This document shows, piece by piece, positions 42,662 to 50,596 of a DNA stretch of 51,095 bases. The stretch is from an uncultured Lachnospiraceae bacterium (GTDB taxonomy: Bacteria; Bacillota; Clostridia; Lachnospirales; Lachnospiraceae): positions 1 through 51,095 of the forward strand of contig CAJTTZ010000019.1 in NCBI GenBank assembly GCA_910579505.1, written 5' to 3'. The position numbers were made by a program, and so were the translations under genes. The first letter of the stretch is position 1, and each line of letters opens with the position of its first letter. Below the pieces are notes generated by a model that was not told the DNA's origin, did not search any database, and saw nothing but the letters and a program-made list of their open reading frames with translations.

Positions 42662-43186
42662 ATGAAAAAAAGATGGATTTGTTTATTTGTAGAAAATGAA
42701 ATAGGCGTACTCGCCCGTATTACGGGATTGTTTTCCGCAAAATCTTATAATCTGGACAGCCTGACAGTCGGAGTCACTGAGGACAGTACCATATCACGGA
42801 TGACGATCAGTTTAACAAGCGATGACAGGACTTTTGAGCAGATTAAAAAGCAGCTTGGCCGAAGCGTTGAGGTAATCAAAGTGGTGGATTATACAGATAC
42901 CCCTATCCACATGAAAGAAATATTATTTGTTAAGGTGAATCACTGTTCTGATGCAGACATAACGGAACTGTTTCGGATTTCAAAAGTATTTGGTGCAGCG
43001 ATTGTTGACTATGACAGAGATAGTGTTCTTCTGGAGTGTAGCCAGACAGAAAACAGGAATGATGCTTTGATAGCCTTGCTGAAAAGAAAGTTTGCAAACA
43101 GGATTGAAATTGTAAGGGGCGGAAGTGTTGCGGTGCTGTATCTTACCTCTGCTTCGGCGGGGGAACAGGTGGGAAATAAGTTATAG
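42662..43186 (+). CDS. ilvN: Acetolactate synthase, small (regulatory) subunit
   Basis: A 174-residue subunit. The ACT domain opens the protein (ICLFVENEIGVLARITGLFSAKSYNLDSL), and the C-terminal helper domain follows. It activates the large subunit and confers valine feedback. It begins 31 bases after the large-subunit stop with GGAGAGGA in front, so the two are co-translated. Length and order match IlvN/IlvH family members. The rest of the ilv pathway is not nearby. Confidence 0.92.
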   Translation: MKKRWICLFVENEIGVLARITGLFSAKSYNLDSLTVGVTEDSTISRMTISLTSDDRTFEQIKKQLGRSVEVIKVVDYTDTPIHMKEILFVKVNHCSDADITELFRISKVFGAAIVDYDRDSVLLECSQTENRNDALIALLKRKFANRIEIVRGGSVAVLYLTSASAGEQVGNKL

Positions 43187-43262
43187 AAATTCATAAATGT
43201 TTTGTGGCATAAACCGATATATAATAAGGAAACGGCTAAGCGCTATTTAAGGAGGAAGAGGT

Positions 43263-43655
43263 ATGAACATACCGTTTTTTATTGTGCTTTTCGCAGTAGT
43301 TTTTGCTTTTATATATATACTATATCGTCAGGGATTTGCAGTATTGAGAAGAACTTCTGCAATTGTGCTCGTATTTCGCCGCGGCAAAAATGAAGATAAA
43401 GCAACTTTGGATTCCTGTACTGGCTGGGTTAAACACGCAGGAAGATTTCGTGAAAGTAAGACATACGAGTTCCTCCTGGATGCACAATTATCAAAAGGGA
43501 ATGTAGAAGTAATTCTATTGGACAGGAAAAAGCAGCCGTTAATGAAATTAAACCCGCAGTCTCCTACATGTAAAATCGAGTTAGATATAAGGAATAGATA
43601 TTATTTGCGCTGGGAATTTAAGGACGCCACTGGCAAGTGTGAGCTGCGATGGTAA
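43263..43655 (+). CDS. Small membrane-anchored protein of unknown function
   Basis: 130 residues. One N-terminal hydrophobic segment (about residues 4-22), then a soluble basic beta-rich region (TWVKHAGRF-like SCTGWVKHAGRFRESKTYEF, then LLDRKKQPLMKLN and RYYLRWEFKDATG). Family not recognised. A GGAGGAAGAGGT site precedes the ATG. It lies 33 bases before the response regulator, so it may be the first gene of the export/two-component operon. Confidence 0.6.
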   Translation: MNIPFFIVLFAVVFAFIYILYRQGFAVLRRTSAIVLVFRRGKNEDKATLDSCTGWVKHAGRFRESKTYEFLLDAQLSKGNVEVILLDRKKQPLMKLNPQSPTCKIELDIRNRYYLRWEFKDATGKCELRW

Positions 43656-43688
43656 GAAGATGTAAGCATGGTTGAAAGGAATGATTTC

Positions 43689-44357
43689 ATGGCAAATATA
43701 TTAATTGTAGAAGATGAAAAGAATATGCAGGACATCATCTGTGAATATATGCATAAGGGCGGACATATTTGTTTTACTGCGGATGACGGTGTAGATGCCC
43801 TGCTTTTATTGAAAAACAATCCTATGGATCTGATGATATTGGATATTATGATGCCGCATCTTGATGGCTTTTCTGTATGCAAAACGGCAAGGGAAATGAG
43901 CAGCCTGCCAATCATCATGCTGACCGCCAAAAGTGATGAGAAAGATAAATTAAAAGGTTATGCGTATGGGGCGGATGATTATATGACAAAACCGTTTAGC
44001 CCGAAAATATTACTCGCAAAGGCAAACGCCCTGCTGCGACGTATTTGTGCAGTACCTACGGATACGGTCAGTGCGGGGAAAATAGCGATAAGTCCTGCCG
44101 CGCATAAAGTGTTCTTAGAAGGTACAGAAATTACGCTGACGCACAAAGAATATGAGCTGCTGTATTTCTTTATATCAAATCCCGGACAGGTATTTTCGCG
44201 GGAACAGCTGTTAAACCGTATTTGGGGATATGACTTTGAGGGGAATACGCGGACGGTTGACACGCACATCAAAACACTGCGCCAAAAATTGGGCAGCGAG
44301 GGAAAATCCATTGTAACACTTATCCGTTCCGGGTATAAATTTGAGGTGGCAAAATGA
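43689..44357 (+). CDS. OmpR-family response regulator
   Basis: A 222-residue regulator: receiver (acidic VEDE, phospho-acceptor D52 in MILDIMMP, conserved K in MTKPF) and a winged-helix DNA-binding domain (HKEYELLYFFISNPGQVFSREQL, then DTHIKTLRQKL and GYKFEV). ATG 43689 has AAAGGAATG upstream; a methionine 7 codons earlier lacks a site. It overlaps the kinase gene at ATGA, a typical two-component pair, and sits in front of an ABC exporter that it probably controls. Confidence 0.92.
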   Translation: MANILIVEDEKNMQDIICEYMHKGGHICFTADDGVDALLLLKNNPMDLMILDIMMPHLDGFSVCKTAREMSSLPIIMLTAKSDEKDKLKGYAYGADDYMTKPFSPKILLAKANALLRRICAVPTDTVSAGKIAISPAAHKVFLEGTEITLTHKEYELLYFFISNPGQVFSREQLLNRIWGYDFEGNTRTVDTHIKTLRQKLGSEGKSIVTLIRSGYKFEVAK

Positions 44358-45424
44358 AAGAGCAGTTTTCACTCCGCACGGTACGGAAAAAAATATTCAT
44401 GATTTCAAAGATTGCAGGTATCGTTTTGATTGCTTCATATCTTTTTTCAACATGGTTGCCTTTGGAGGAGGATGTTTCTTTTCTGCTATGGATAATCTTT
44501 GTTATTTTATTGACCCTTATGATAGATTATCTGCTGGGGAGATTTATTTCAGATCCAATCAGCAATATTTGTGAAATGGCGCACAGGGCAGCAAGGTTAG
44601 ACTTTTCCAGGCCTTGCGGGGTAACATCAAAGGACGAATTTGGAGAGCTTGCAGATAATCTCAACAAAATGTCCGAAAATTTGCAGGACACGCTTGAAAA
44701 ACTGGAAAAAGCAAATATCCGGCTTGAAAAGGACGTGCAGCAGGAAAGAAAACTGTTGGAGGAAAGAAAGGAATTAACAGACCGCCTTTCCCATGAAATG
44801 AAAACGCCTATAGGAGTGATTCGTGCCTATGCGGAGGGGATACAGGATGAAACGGACGAAGAAAAAAGGCAGAAATATTCAGAAATTATCATTTCCGAGA
44901 CAGAAAGAATAAGTATGCTGATTGAGACTCTGTTAGATTTGTCGGCATTGGAAAACGGAGCTGTTTCATTGATGCCGGAACGATTTGATTTCGTAGAATT
45001 TGTGGAAACGATAGCAGGACGGTTATTGATAGATATGCCGGAAACCGATTTTGAATTACAGTATGAACTTCCGAAAGATAAAGTTTTTGTTTATACAGAT
45101 AGACAGCGTATGGAGCAGGTCTTAGGCAATTTGATTATCAATGCGAAAAAGAATGTGTCTCCGAAGGGAATTTTGCGATTGTCATTGGTCGAACAGGATA
45201 CTATGCTACACTTCTCCATTTATAATCAGGGTGCTTCCATACCGTCGGAAAAACTTCCTAAAATATGGGAAAAGTTCTACCGTGATAAGAATGCAAAATA
45301 CAGCGGTTCGGGATTAGGACTTGCCATTGTCGCACAGATTTTAACCATGCAAAATTTGGAATATGGAGCAGAAAATTTATCAGACGGTGTGAGGTTTTAC
45401 TTCTCTATTCCTGTTATAAAATAA
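44354..45424 (+). CDS. Histidine kinase with two adjacent membrane helices (intramembrane sensor type)
   Basis: A 356-residue kinase. Two hydrophobic helices (about 15-36 and 45-62) are joined by only about 10 residues (STWLPLEEDVS), so it has no real external sensor domain. A HAMP-like linker follows, then the dimerisation domain with H147 in SHEMKTP, and the ATP domain with NLIINAKKN and SGSGLGLAI. Kinases with so short a loop (BceS type) usually sense through an ABC exporter, which is encoded 200 bases downstream. The gene is coupled to the response regulator by ATGA overlap. A terminator follows, so the ABC genes have their own start. Confidence 0.9.
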   Translation: MKEQFSLRTVRKKIFMISKIAGIVLIASYLFSTWLPLEEDVSFLLWIIFVILLTLMIDYLLGRFISDPISNICEMAHRAARLDFSRPCGVTSKDEFGELADNLNKMSENLQDTLEKLEKANIRLEKDVQQERKLLEERKELTDRLSHEMKTPIGVIRAYAEGIQDETDEEKRQKYSEIIISETERISMLIETLLDLSALENGAVSLMPERFDFVEFVETIAGRLLIDMPETDFELQYELPKDKVFVYTDRQRMEQVLGNLIINAKKNVSPKGILRLSLVEQDTMLHFSIYNQGASIPSEKLPKIWEKFYRDKNAKYSGSGLGLAIVAQILTMQNLEYGAENLSDGVRFYFSIPVIK

Positions 45425-45434
45425 ATTCTTTTAT

Positions 45435-45475
45435 AAACGGCTATTCTTTCATAAGCAGAAGGGAAGCCGTTTTTT
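45435..45475 (+). terminator. Terminator after the kinase gene
   Basis: AAACGGCT near 45435-45442 and AGCCGTTT at 45465-45472 form the stem, followed by T-rich sequence. Confidence 0.75.
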
Positions 45476-45640
45476 CTATGGTGTAGAAAAGGTTTTGATT
45501 ACATCAGAGGATGTGAAGCAGTCCCGTAAAGCTATTTGCGGAGCGAATTACTTTTTTCACCTCAATTTTACAGAGACCACACTTCGATTTCACCTCTCTT
45601 TTCTATTCTAATGGCAACAAATGACAAGGAGGAATGGTAT

Positions 45641-45793
45641 ATGTTTTTAGGAATGCCGTGGCATTGGTGGCTGGTAATTGTAGCAGTGCTGATAATTTCC
45701 ATCCCTTTCAAGATTAAATTTATGAAATGGTGGAACAAACGCCATCAGGAAAAGAAGAATAGCAGGCGTGGGAAGTGGGGTGATGACGAATGA
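45641..45793 (+). CDS. Small one-helix membrane protein of the ABC export operon
   Basis: 50 residues: one hydrophobic helix (about 8-26, WHWWLVIVAVLIISIPF) and a very basic end (KFMKWWNKRHQEKKNSRR). ATG 45641 follows AAGGAGG. It overlaps the ATPase gene by 4 bases (ATGA), so it is part of the exporter operon. Unrecognised; it could be an accessory subunit, or a small peptide sensor/immunity component. Confidence 0.6.
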   Translation: MFLGMPWHWWLVIVAVLIISIPFKIKFMKWWNKRHQEKKNSRRGKWGDDE

Positions 45794-46638
45794 TCGAAGT
45801 CGAAAATCTGACTTTTTCTTACGGAAAAGGGAAACAAACGTTGCATGGTTTGAATTTTACGGTGGAAGATGGGGAAATATTCGGCTTTCTTGGTCCGAAC
45901 GGTTCGGGAAAATCCACGACACAGAAAATTCTCACCGGAATTTTGAAAGGGCATGGCGGTCAGGTGTCACTGTTTAGACAGGATATTTCGATGGCACATA
46001 CAAAGGATTTCTTGGAAAAAATAGGCGTTTTGTTTGAGTTTCCCTATCTATACGCCAATTTAAGTGCCGTTGACAATCTGAAATATTTTTCCTCTTTCTA
46101 TCCCGCAAAACAGCGCAGGGATATCGGGGAGATTTTAGATAAATTAGAATTTAAGAAGGATTTTCTGAAAAAACCCGTTTCATCATACTCAAAAGGTATG
46201 CGGCAGCGTGTAAGTATGGCAAGGGCGCTGATTGGCAGCCCCAAACTTTTATTTTTGGACGAGCCAACCAGCGGGCTTGACCCTTCCGGTGCTGTTCTGT
46301 TCCGCAAGATTATAGAAGAAGAGCGAAAGAAGGGGACAACAGTATTTCTAACCACACATAATATGCTGGATGCAGATTTATTATGCGACAGGGTGGCTTT
46401 TATTACAAACGGAAATATTGTTGCACTGGACACGCCAAAAAGATTAAAAGAACAAAACAGCAATCACCGTGTACGGATTGCATACCTGTATCAAGGCAGA
46501 CGTGAGGAAAGGATAATAGAAATCCCGGAATTGGAAAGAGGCATTCCCTTTGGGCATGATGAAATTGTCAGTGTCCATTCCGAAGAACCGACTTTGGAGG
46601 ATATGTTTATCCAATATACAGGAAGGGGGCTGTCATGA
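45790..46638 (+). CDS. ABC transporter ATP-binding protein (drug/peptide export type)
   Basis: A 282-residue ATPase: Walker A at 35-43 (GPNGSGKST), signature YSKGMRQRV, Walker B LLFLDEPTSGLDP, and a following TTHNM switch region. The C terminus carries a small extra domain (EELERGIPFGHDE-like ELERGIPFGHDEI). It would power the two permeases encoded next. Arrangement and length fit antimicrobial peptide or fluoroquinolone-type exporters; the substrate is not known. Overlaps the gene before and the permease after by 4 bases. Confidence 0.92.
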   Translation: MIEVENLTFSYGKGKQTLHGLNFTVEDGEIFGFLGPNGSGKSTTQKILTGILKGHGGQVSLFRQDISMAHTKDFLEKIGVLFEFPYLYANLSAVDNLKYFSSFYPAKQRRDIGEILDKLEFKKDFLKKPVSSYSKGMRQRVSMARALIGSPKLLFLDEPTSGLDPSGAVLFRKIIEEERKKGTTVFLTTHNMLDADLLCDRVAFITNGNIVALDTPKRLKEQNSNHRVRIAYLYQGRREERIIEIPELERGIPFGHDEIVSVHSEEPTLEDMFIQYTGRGLS

Positions 46639-47633
46639 TGTGGGGAAATTTCTGCTCTTTATTCAAAAAAGACTGCCAGATTATGATAGCAGGAAAATTT
46701 TTTCTCGTGGCTTTTGGTTCACTGATTATTTATACATTGTTTATTAACTATGGCTACGTCCATTATATGAATGCCGAACTCTACAATGTATATCTTTATG
46801 ATCCGCAGGGAACACAGCAGGAAGTGTCCGAACTGGTTTATTCGGTAGCTTCGTTGGAAGAATTAAATAGGGTTCTTTCTACGGATGCAAATGGTGTCGG
46901 AATAGATGCCAGCTCTGGTACACCGAATATTGTTTTTTATTATGGAAGTGAAAAGAGTGACAACCACAGGGCTGACTATGCATTGTCACTTCTTCGTCAG
47001 GAAGATGAGTACACTGCGTGGATAGTGGGTTCAAACACACTGGAACTAAAGCAGAGGAAAGAAATGTGCAGCGAATTACTGTTTATAGAAATTATTGCCG
47101 TTGGCTTTTTGGGGATTGCCTCAGTGTTATTTAAAGAAAAGCAAATGGGCGTTATTCGTGTCCATGCAGTCCTTCCATTCAAAAAGGGCTTGTTTATTAT
47201 GGCAAAATTGACTGTTTTCCTGTTGTCCGATTTGATTTTTGCGGTATGGATGACTGTATTGAATATAGGGTTTTCCGATGCCGCCGCTATTTTACCTGCG
47301 GTATTGGTGCAGACTGCAATTTTGTCATTGATTATGGCGCTTACGGGATTTGGATGTACCATGATGCTAAAGGATTTCAGACAGTTTTCCCTTGCCTACG
47401 TGGTAATCGTCATTTTTGCTTCGGCACCTATATTTTTATCAGCAAATACTTCTGTAAAAATGGCATGGATTGACTGGCACCCGTTGTATCATGTATATAT
47501 GGGACTTAAAAATGCCTATTTTGGTACACCTGTCACCAATTCGGTTTATTATATTTGTTGTGTTTGTGGAATTGTCATTTTGTTCCTGACTGTCCAGACT
47601 GCATTTCACAGGGAAATGGGAAAGGAGGGCTGA
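46635..47633 (+). CDS. ABC-2 type permease
   Basis: A 332-residue membrane protein: one N-terminal helix, a soluble extracytoplasmic-looking part (residues 45-160), then a cluster of five helices (about 165-320). This is the usual layout of an ABC-2 exporter permease with a large first loop. It overlaps the ATPase gene at ATGA and ends 2 bases before the next permease, so all three are one transcript. Exact substrate unknown. Confidence 0.87.
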   Translation: MMWGNFCSLFKKDCQIMIAGKFFLVAFGSLIIYTLFINYGYVHYMNAELYNVYLYDPQGTQQEVSELVYSVASLEELNRVLSTDANGVGIDASSGTPNIVFYYGSEKSDNHRADYALSLLRQEDEYTAWIVGSNTLELKQRKEMCSELLFIEIIAVGFLGIASVLFKEKQMGVIRVHAVLPFKKGLFIMAKLTVFLLSDLIFAVWMTVLNIGFSDAAAILPAVLVQTAILSLIMALTGFGCTMMLKDFRQFSLAYVVIVIFASAPIFLSANTSVKMAWIDWHPLYHVYMGLKNAYFGTPVTNSVYYICCVCGIVILFLTVQTAFHREMGKEG

Positions 47634-47635
47634 TT

Positions 47636-48643
47636 ATGAGAGGCTTATTTTATCAGCTCAAAAGTGTATGGAAAGACAAGCTTTGTATTATGTCTTTTTT
47701 CCTTCCAATCGTTGTTGCTTTAGCTTTGCGTTTTATCGGTGGAATTGACCTTTCCTCTGTGGCTGAATTTCATTTTGGCGTGTTGGAAAGCGACCTGTCC
47801 GTTCAGACGATTGTCTGGTTAGAGCGCTATGGTTCTGTAACTGCATATAAAACGCTGGAAGAATTAACTGCCGCAATCAATGAACCTTCTACCTACATGA
47901 TTGGTGTAACATCTGATGGCGACAGCATTCAGACAATGGTATCCGGCGATGAACTGGATCTGTTCCGCCAAACGGCTGATACGCTTCCGGCATTGTATGA
48001 GAGGAGAGAAAGTGCAGGGCAGATAAACATTACTGTTTTAGAGCGGCCTGATATGATGGCAGGGCTTCAAAATATATTTATTGCTATCACATTAATTGTT
48101 GCTATGTTTATGGGATGTACTTTTAATGCCATGAACATAATATCCGAAAAAGAAAATGGTGTTGAACTGGTCAATCAGGTATTGCCCATGACACAGGGCG
48201 GGTATGTGGTGCAAAAGATTTTTGTGGGCTTTATAGGCGGATGCCTGTCTGCTGTTTTATCTGCCTGTTGCTATTTTCGGATTTCGGTTAACAATATACT
48301 TCTTATGCTGGTGCTGATCATTCTTTCGGCGTTTATAGCTGCGCTGATTGGGCTGCTTATCGGCAAATTCTCCGAAAGCCTAATGGTGGGCGTTGTTTAT
48401 ATTAAGATTATTATGATCATATTTATGGCAGTGCCGTTGGTATCCTATTTGTTGGCGGCAGGCGGTTTGATTTCGGTGCTTTGCTATTTTGTGCCGTCCA
48501 GTGCGTCCTTTGAAGGGATTATGAATTTGGCTGTCGGTGACGGGTCGGTGGTCAAAAAGGACATGTTTATTCTCTTGGCGCACTGTATTATTTGGTTTTT
48601 GCTGTATCTGTCAATTTCCAAATGGCAGAAAAAACATAAATAG
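47636..48643 (+). CDS. ABC-2 type permease, second subunit
   Basis: A 335-residue membrane protein with the same plan as its neighbour: an initial helix, a long soluble stretch (about 35-160), then helices from about 165 to 330, with FNAMNIISEKENGVELVNQVLP as the central block of ABC-2 permeases. ATG 47636 follows AAAGGAGG. It is coupled to the previous permease, forming a heterodimeric exporter with the upstream ATPase and the small protein at 45641. Confidence 0.87.
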   Translation: MRGLFYQLKSVWKDKLCIMSFFLPIVVALALRFIGGIDLSSVAEFHFGVLESDLSVQTIVWLERYGSVTAYKTLEELTAAINEPSTYMIGVTSDGDSIQTMVSGDELDLFRQTADTLPALYERRESAGQINITVLERPDMMAGLQNIFIAITLIVAMFMGCTFNAMNIISEKENGVELVNQVLPMTQGGYVVQKIFVGFIGGCLSAVLSACCYFRISVNNILLMLVLIILSAFIAALIGLLIGKFSESLMVGVVYIKIIMIIFMAVPLVSYLLAAGGLISVLCYFVPSSASFEGIMNLAVGDGSVVKKDMFILLAHCIIWFLLYLSISKWQKKHK

Positions 48644-48669
48644 AAATAGGAAAATTTTAAATTGAATAT

Positions 48670-48891
48670 TTGAAGAAAATTGTTTTAGATGCAGAAGTAT
48701 CTTTAGATGACTTTTGGGGATGCCATGTGGAAGATGATGGATGGATAAAAGATAATATGGATAAAGTAAAAGCACCTATATTTGTAAAAATAAGTGATGT
48801 AAGTATATATTCAAAACCCGAAACAAAATCTGTTGAAATAGTAAGTATTGGATTTGACAAAGGCATTCTACTTGATAAGTTGTTATGCTAA
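48670..48891 (+). CDS. Small unrecognised protein or fragment
   Basis: A 73-residue frame from a TTG at 48670 (LDAEVSLDDFWGCHVEDDGWIK, then PETKSVEIVSIGFDKG), 26 bases after the ABC permease stop. No ribosome binding site and no family recognised. It may be the C-terminal or central part of a decayed gene. Confidence 0.3.
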   Translation: MKKIVLDAEVSLDDFWGCHVEDDGWIKDNMDKVKAPIFVKISDVSIYSKPETKSVEIVSIGFDKGILLDKLLC

Positions 48892-48900
48892 AATACCAGA

Positions 48901-49050
48901 GTAGTAAGCCCCCAATTCCTACTACGTTTTTACTACGATTGACGGAATCAATAAGCCCTGTTTTGCCCCGATTTGCCAATTACGTTACATTTCTAACGAT
49001 CTCTACGGAAAAAGCAAACCCCGCAAATCGCGCCAAAACACGGCAAATCG
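48901..49050. repeat. Cluster of short direct and inverted repeats
   Basis: TACTACG occurs at 48920-48926 and 48931-48937, and GTAGTA (inverse) at 48901. CGATTTGCC (48969-48977) is matched in the other orientation by GGCAAATCG (49042-49050), and GCAAATCG recurs at 49023-49030. This repetitive, gene-poor region (48892-49278) resembles arm sites of an integrase or iterons; no integrase gene was seen in the window. It separates the export operon from the HEPN-like gene. Confidence 0.45.
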
Positions 49051-49075
49051 AGGCATTTTAGGAAGGGAAAATAAC

Positions 49076-49213
49076 ATGATTTCGATATTATTTGCGCGCC
49101 ACGGCAGTATCTTGAAATGTTCTGAAGAAGCCTGTAAAATCAATGATTTCACGCTTGGTTCAGGTGCTTACTATACCACTACTACACCATTTTTTGAAAG
49201 AGCCTTGATATGA
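49076..49213 (+). CDS. Possible 45-residue peptide
   Basis: A short frame behind AGGAAGGGAAAATAAC, reading SILFARHGSILKCSEE and GAYYTTTTPFFERAL. Unrecognised; it may be a relic of the same decayed element as the surrounding repeats. Confidence 0.25.
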   Translation: MISILFARHGSILKCSEEACKINDFTLGSGAYYTTTTPFFERALI

Positions 49214-49278
49214 TTAATAATAGACAATTTTGATTAACCAATTCAATTATTCATCTCAAGTATGAGGGAGGTAAAATT

Positions 49279-50502
49279 ATGGCATTATATGGAGATGCTA
49301 ATATAAATCTTGCAGTATTAAAAAAATGGGCAAATTCCCTATCTGTGGATAAACTATCACAAATAGAAATTGGTGGAGAAAAGATTGATTTAAATGATCA
49401 ATTGCGTGATATATTGAAGGTTCAGACACAAGCATTTGCAAACCTAATCAATTTACTTAAAGAGGGTGATGATTGGAGAGTTTGTCAAGGAGTCACTAGC
49501 CCTATGTTTTATAATGCTTTTGTACGAATTAACAATAGTGCAATTAGGATTGCAGATTTTTATGAATGTCTAATAGTTCCAAGTAATATGAAAACATATA
49601 AAAAAATAATACGAGGATTTGATTATATTTCCACTGGAACTATTTATATTAAGGATACTCAAGGAAAAGTCAATGCAACAATCGGGAAAAAGAGTGCATT
49701 GCTTTGGAGCGCATTTTATGAATATTTCATTAATGAAAATGAGGATGGTAGCATAAATCATGCATATCCAAATCAGGAACAATATTTATCATTACAATTA
49801 TTTAATGTGGGAAATTTTACACAAGATGAATTGCTTGCTCTTGTGAATGAAATTTTGCTTCGTGTATCTATGGAATATGATATGGACTTTAAAATATTTG
49901 AAGTAGATCCATTGATTAAAAAAGAAGGAAATAGTCCAGTTTATAATATGCAGTTTACTTCAACTGGATTTGAGCAAGTGCCAATGTTATATCTAACAAA
50001 TGCAATTAACTCAACAGATGAAAGGCTATCATATCTTAGCTACTATCAGGTAATGGAATATTTTTTTGTGAGATCTCAAAATTATTACTTTTTAGATAAA
50101 CTAACTAAAATAGATGTCCAGAATATAGATCATAATGAATTGAGGAAAGTCTTAGGCGATTATAAAAAAATATGCACTGAACGTGAGGCATTAAAATTAG
50201 TATTACAGCGAGCGGTAGATATCTCCAAATTGAAAGCATGGATATGTTCAAACACTGTATATCAAAATCAATATTGCAATTCATCAGAATTAAAAATTGA
50301 TATTACAAAAGAGGATAAAAAAATTATTTCTTCCTTAGCTGAAAGAGTATATGGTTACAGATGCTCGATTGCTCACGCTAAGGGTGATGTTGAAGAATAT
50401 ATTGCGGTTCCTTCTCTTAGTAAAGAAATAATTGTAAACGAATTACCGTTACTTAAATATTTAGCATTTGAGGTGATTAGCAACTGCTCTGAACCTCAAT
50501 GA
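49279..50502 (+). CDS. HEPN-like protein, probable abortive-infection type
   Basis: 407 residues, AT-rich. N-terminal 330 residues are helical and unrecognised (LSYYQVMEYFFVRSQNYYFL is a block seen in HEPN proteins). The C terminus contains VYGYRCSIAHAKGD, in which R361-C-S-I-A-H366 fits the Rx4H catalytic motif of HEPN ribonucleases. HEPN proteins often cut RNA in phage-defence or toxin systems, sometimes alone (ApeA-type), sometimes with an antitoxin. No partner antitoxin is visible here. GGGAGG precedes the ATG. Composition suggests recent transfer. The HEPN assignment rests on one motif and its context. Confidence 0.65.
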   Translation: MALYGDANINLAVLKKWANSLSVDKLSQIEIGGEKIDLNDQLRDILKVQTQAFANLINLLKEGDDWRVCQGVTSPMFYNAFVRINNSAIRIADFYECLIVPSNMKTYKKIIRGFDYISTGTIYIKDTQGKVNATIGKKSALLWSAFYEYFINENEDGSINHAYPNQEQYLSLQLFNVGNFTQDELLALVNEILLRVSMEYDMDFKIFEVDPLIKKEGNSPVYNMQFTSTGFEQVPMLYLTNAINSTDERLSYLSYYQVMEYFFVRSQNYYFLDKLTKIDVQNIDHNELRKVLGDYKKICTEREALKLVLQRAVDISKLKAWICSNTVYQNQYCNSSELKIDITKEDKKIISSLAERVYGYRCSIAHAKGDVEEYIAVPSLSKEIIVNELPLLKYLAFEVISNCSEPQ

Positions 50503-50540
50503 TTTTTATTAGTAAAATGGAGATAATGAGATTATGCTAA

Positions 50541-50580
50541 GGCACCACTTTGTTTGATATTTATGGCTTGAAGTGGTGCC
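50541..50580 (+). terminator. Perfect inverted repeat after the HEPN-like gene
   Basis: GGCACCACTT (50541-50550) and AAGTGGTGCC (50571-50580) are exactly complementary across a 20-base loop. There is no T-run, so it is a terminator without a tail or a repeat of other origin. Confidence 0.45.
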
Positions 50581-50596
50581 GTAATATTGTTTGTAA

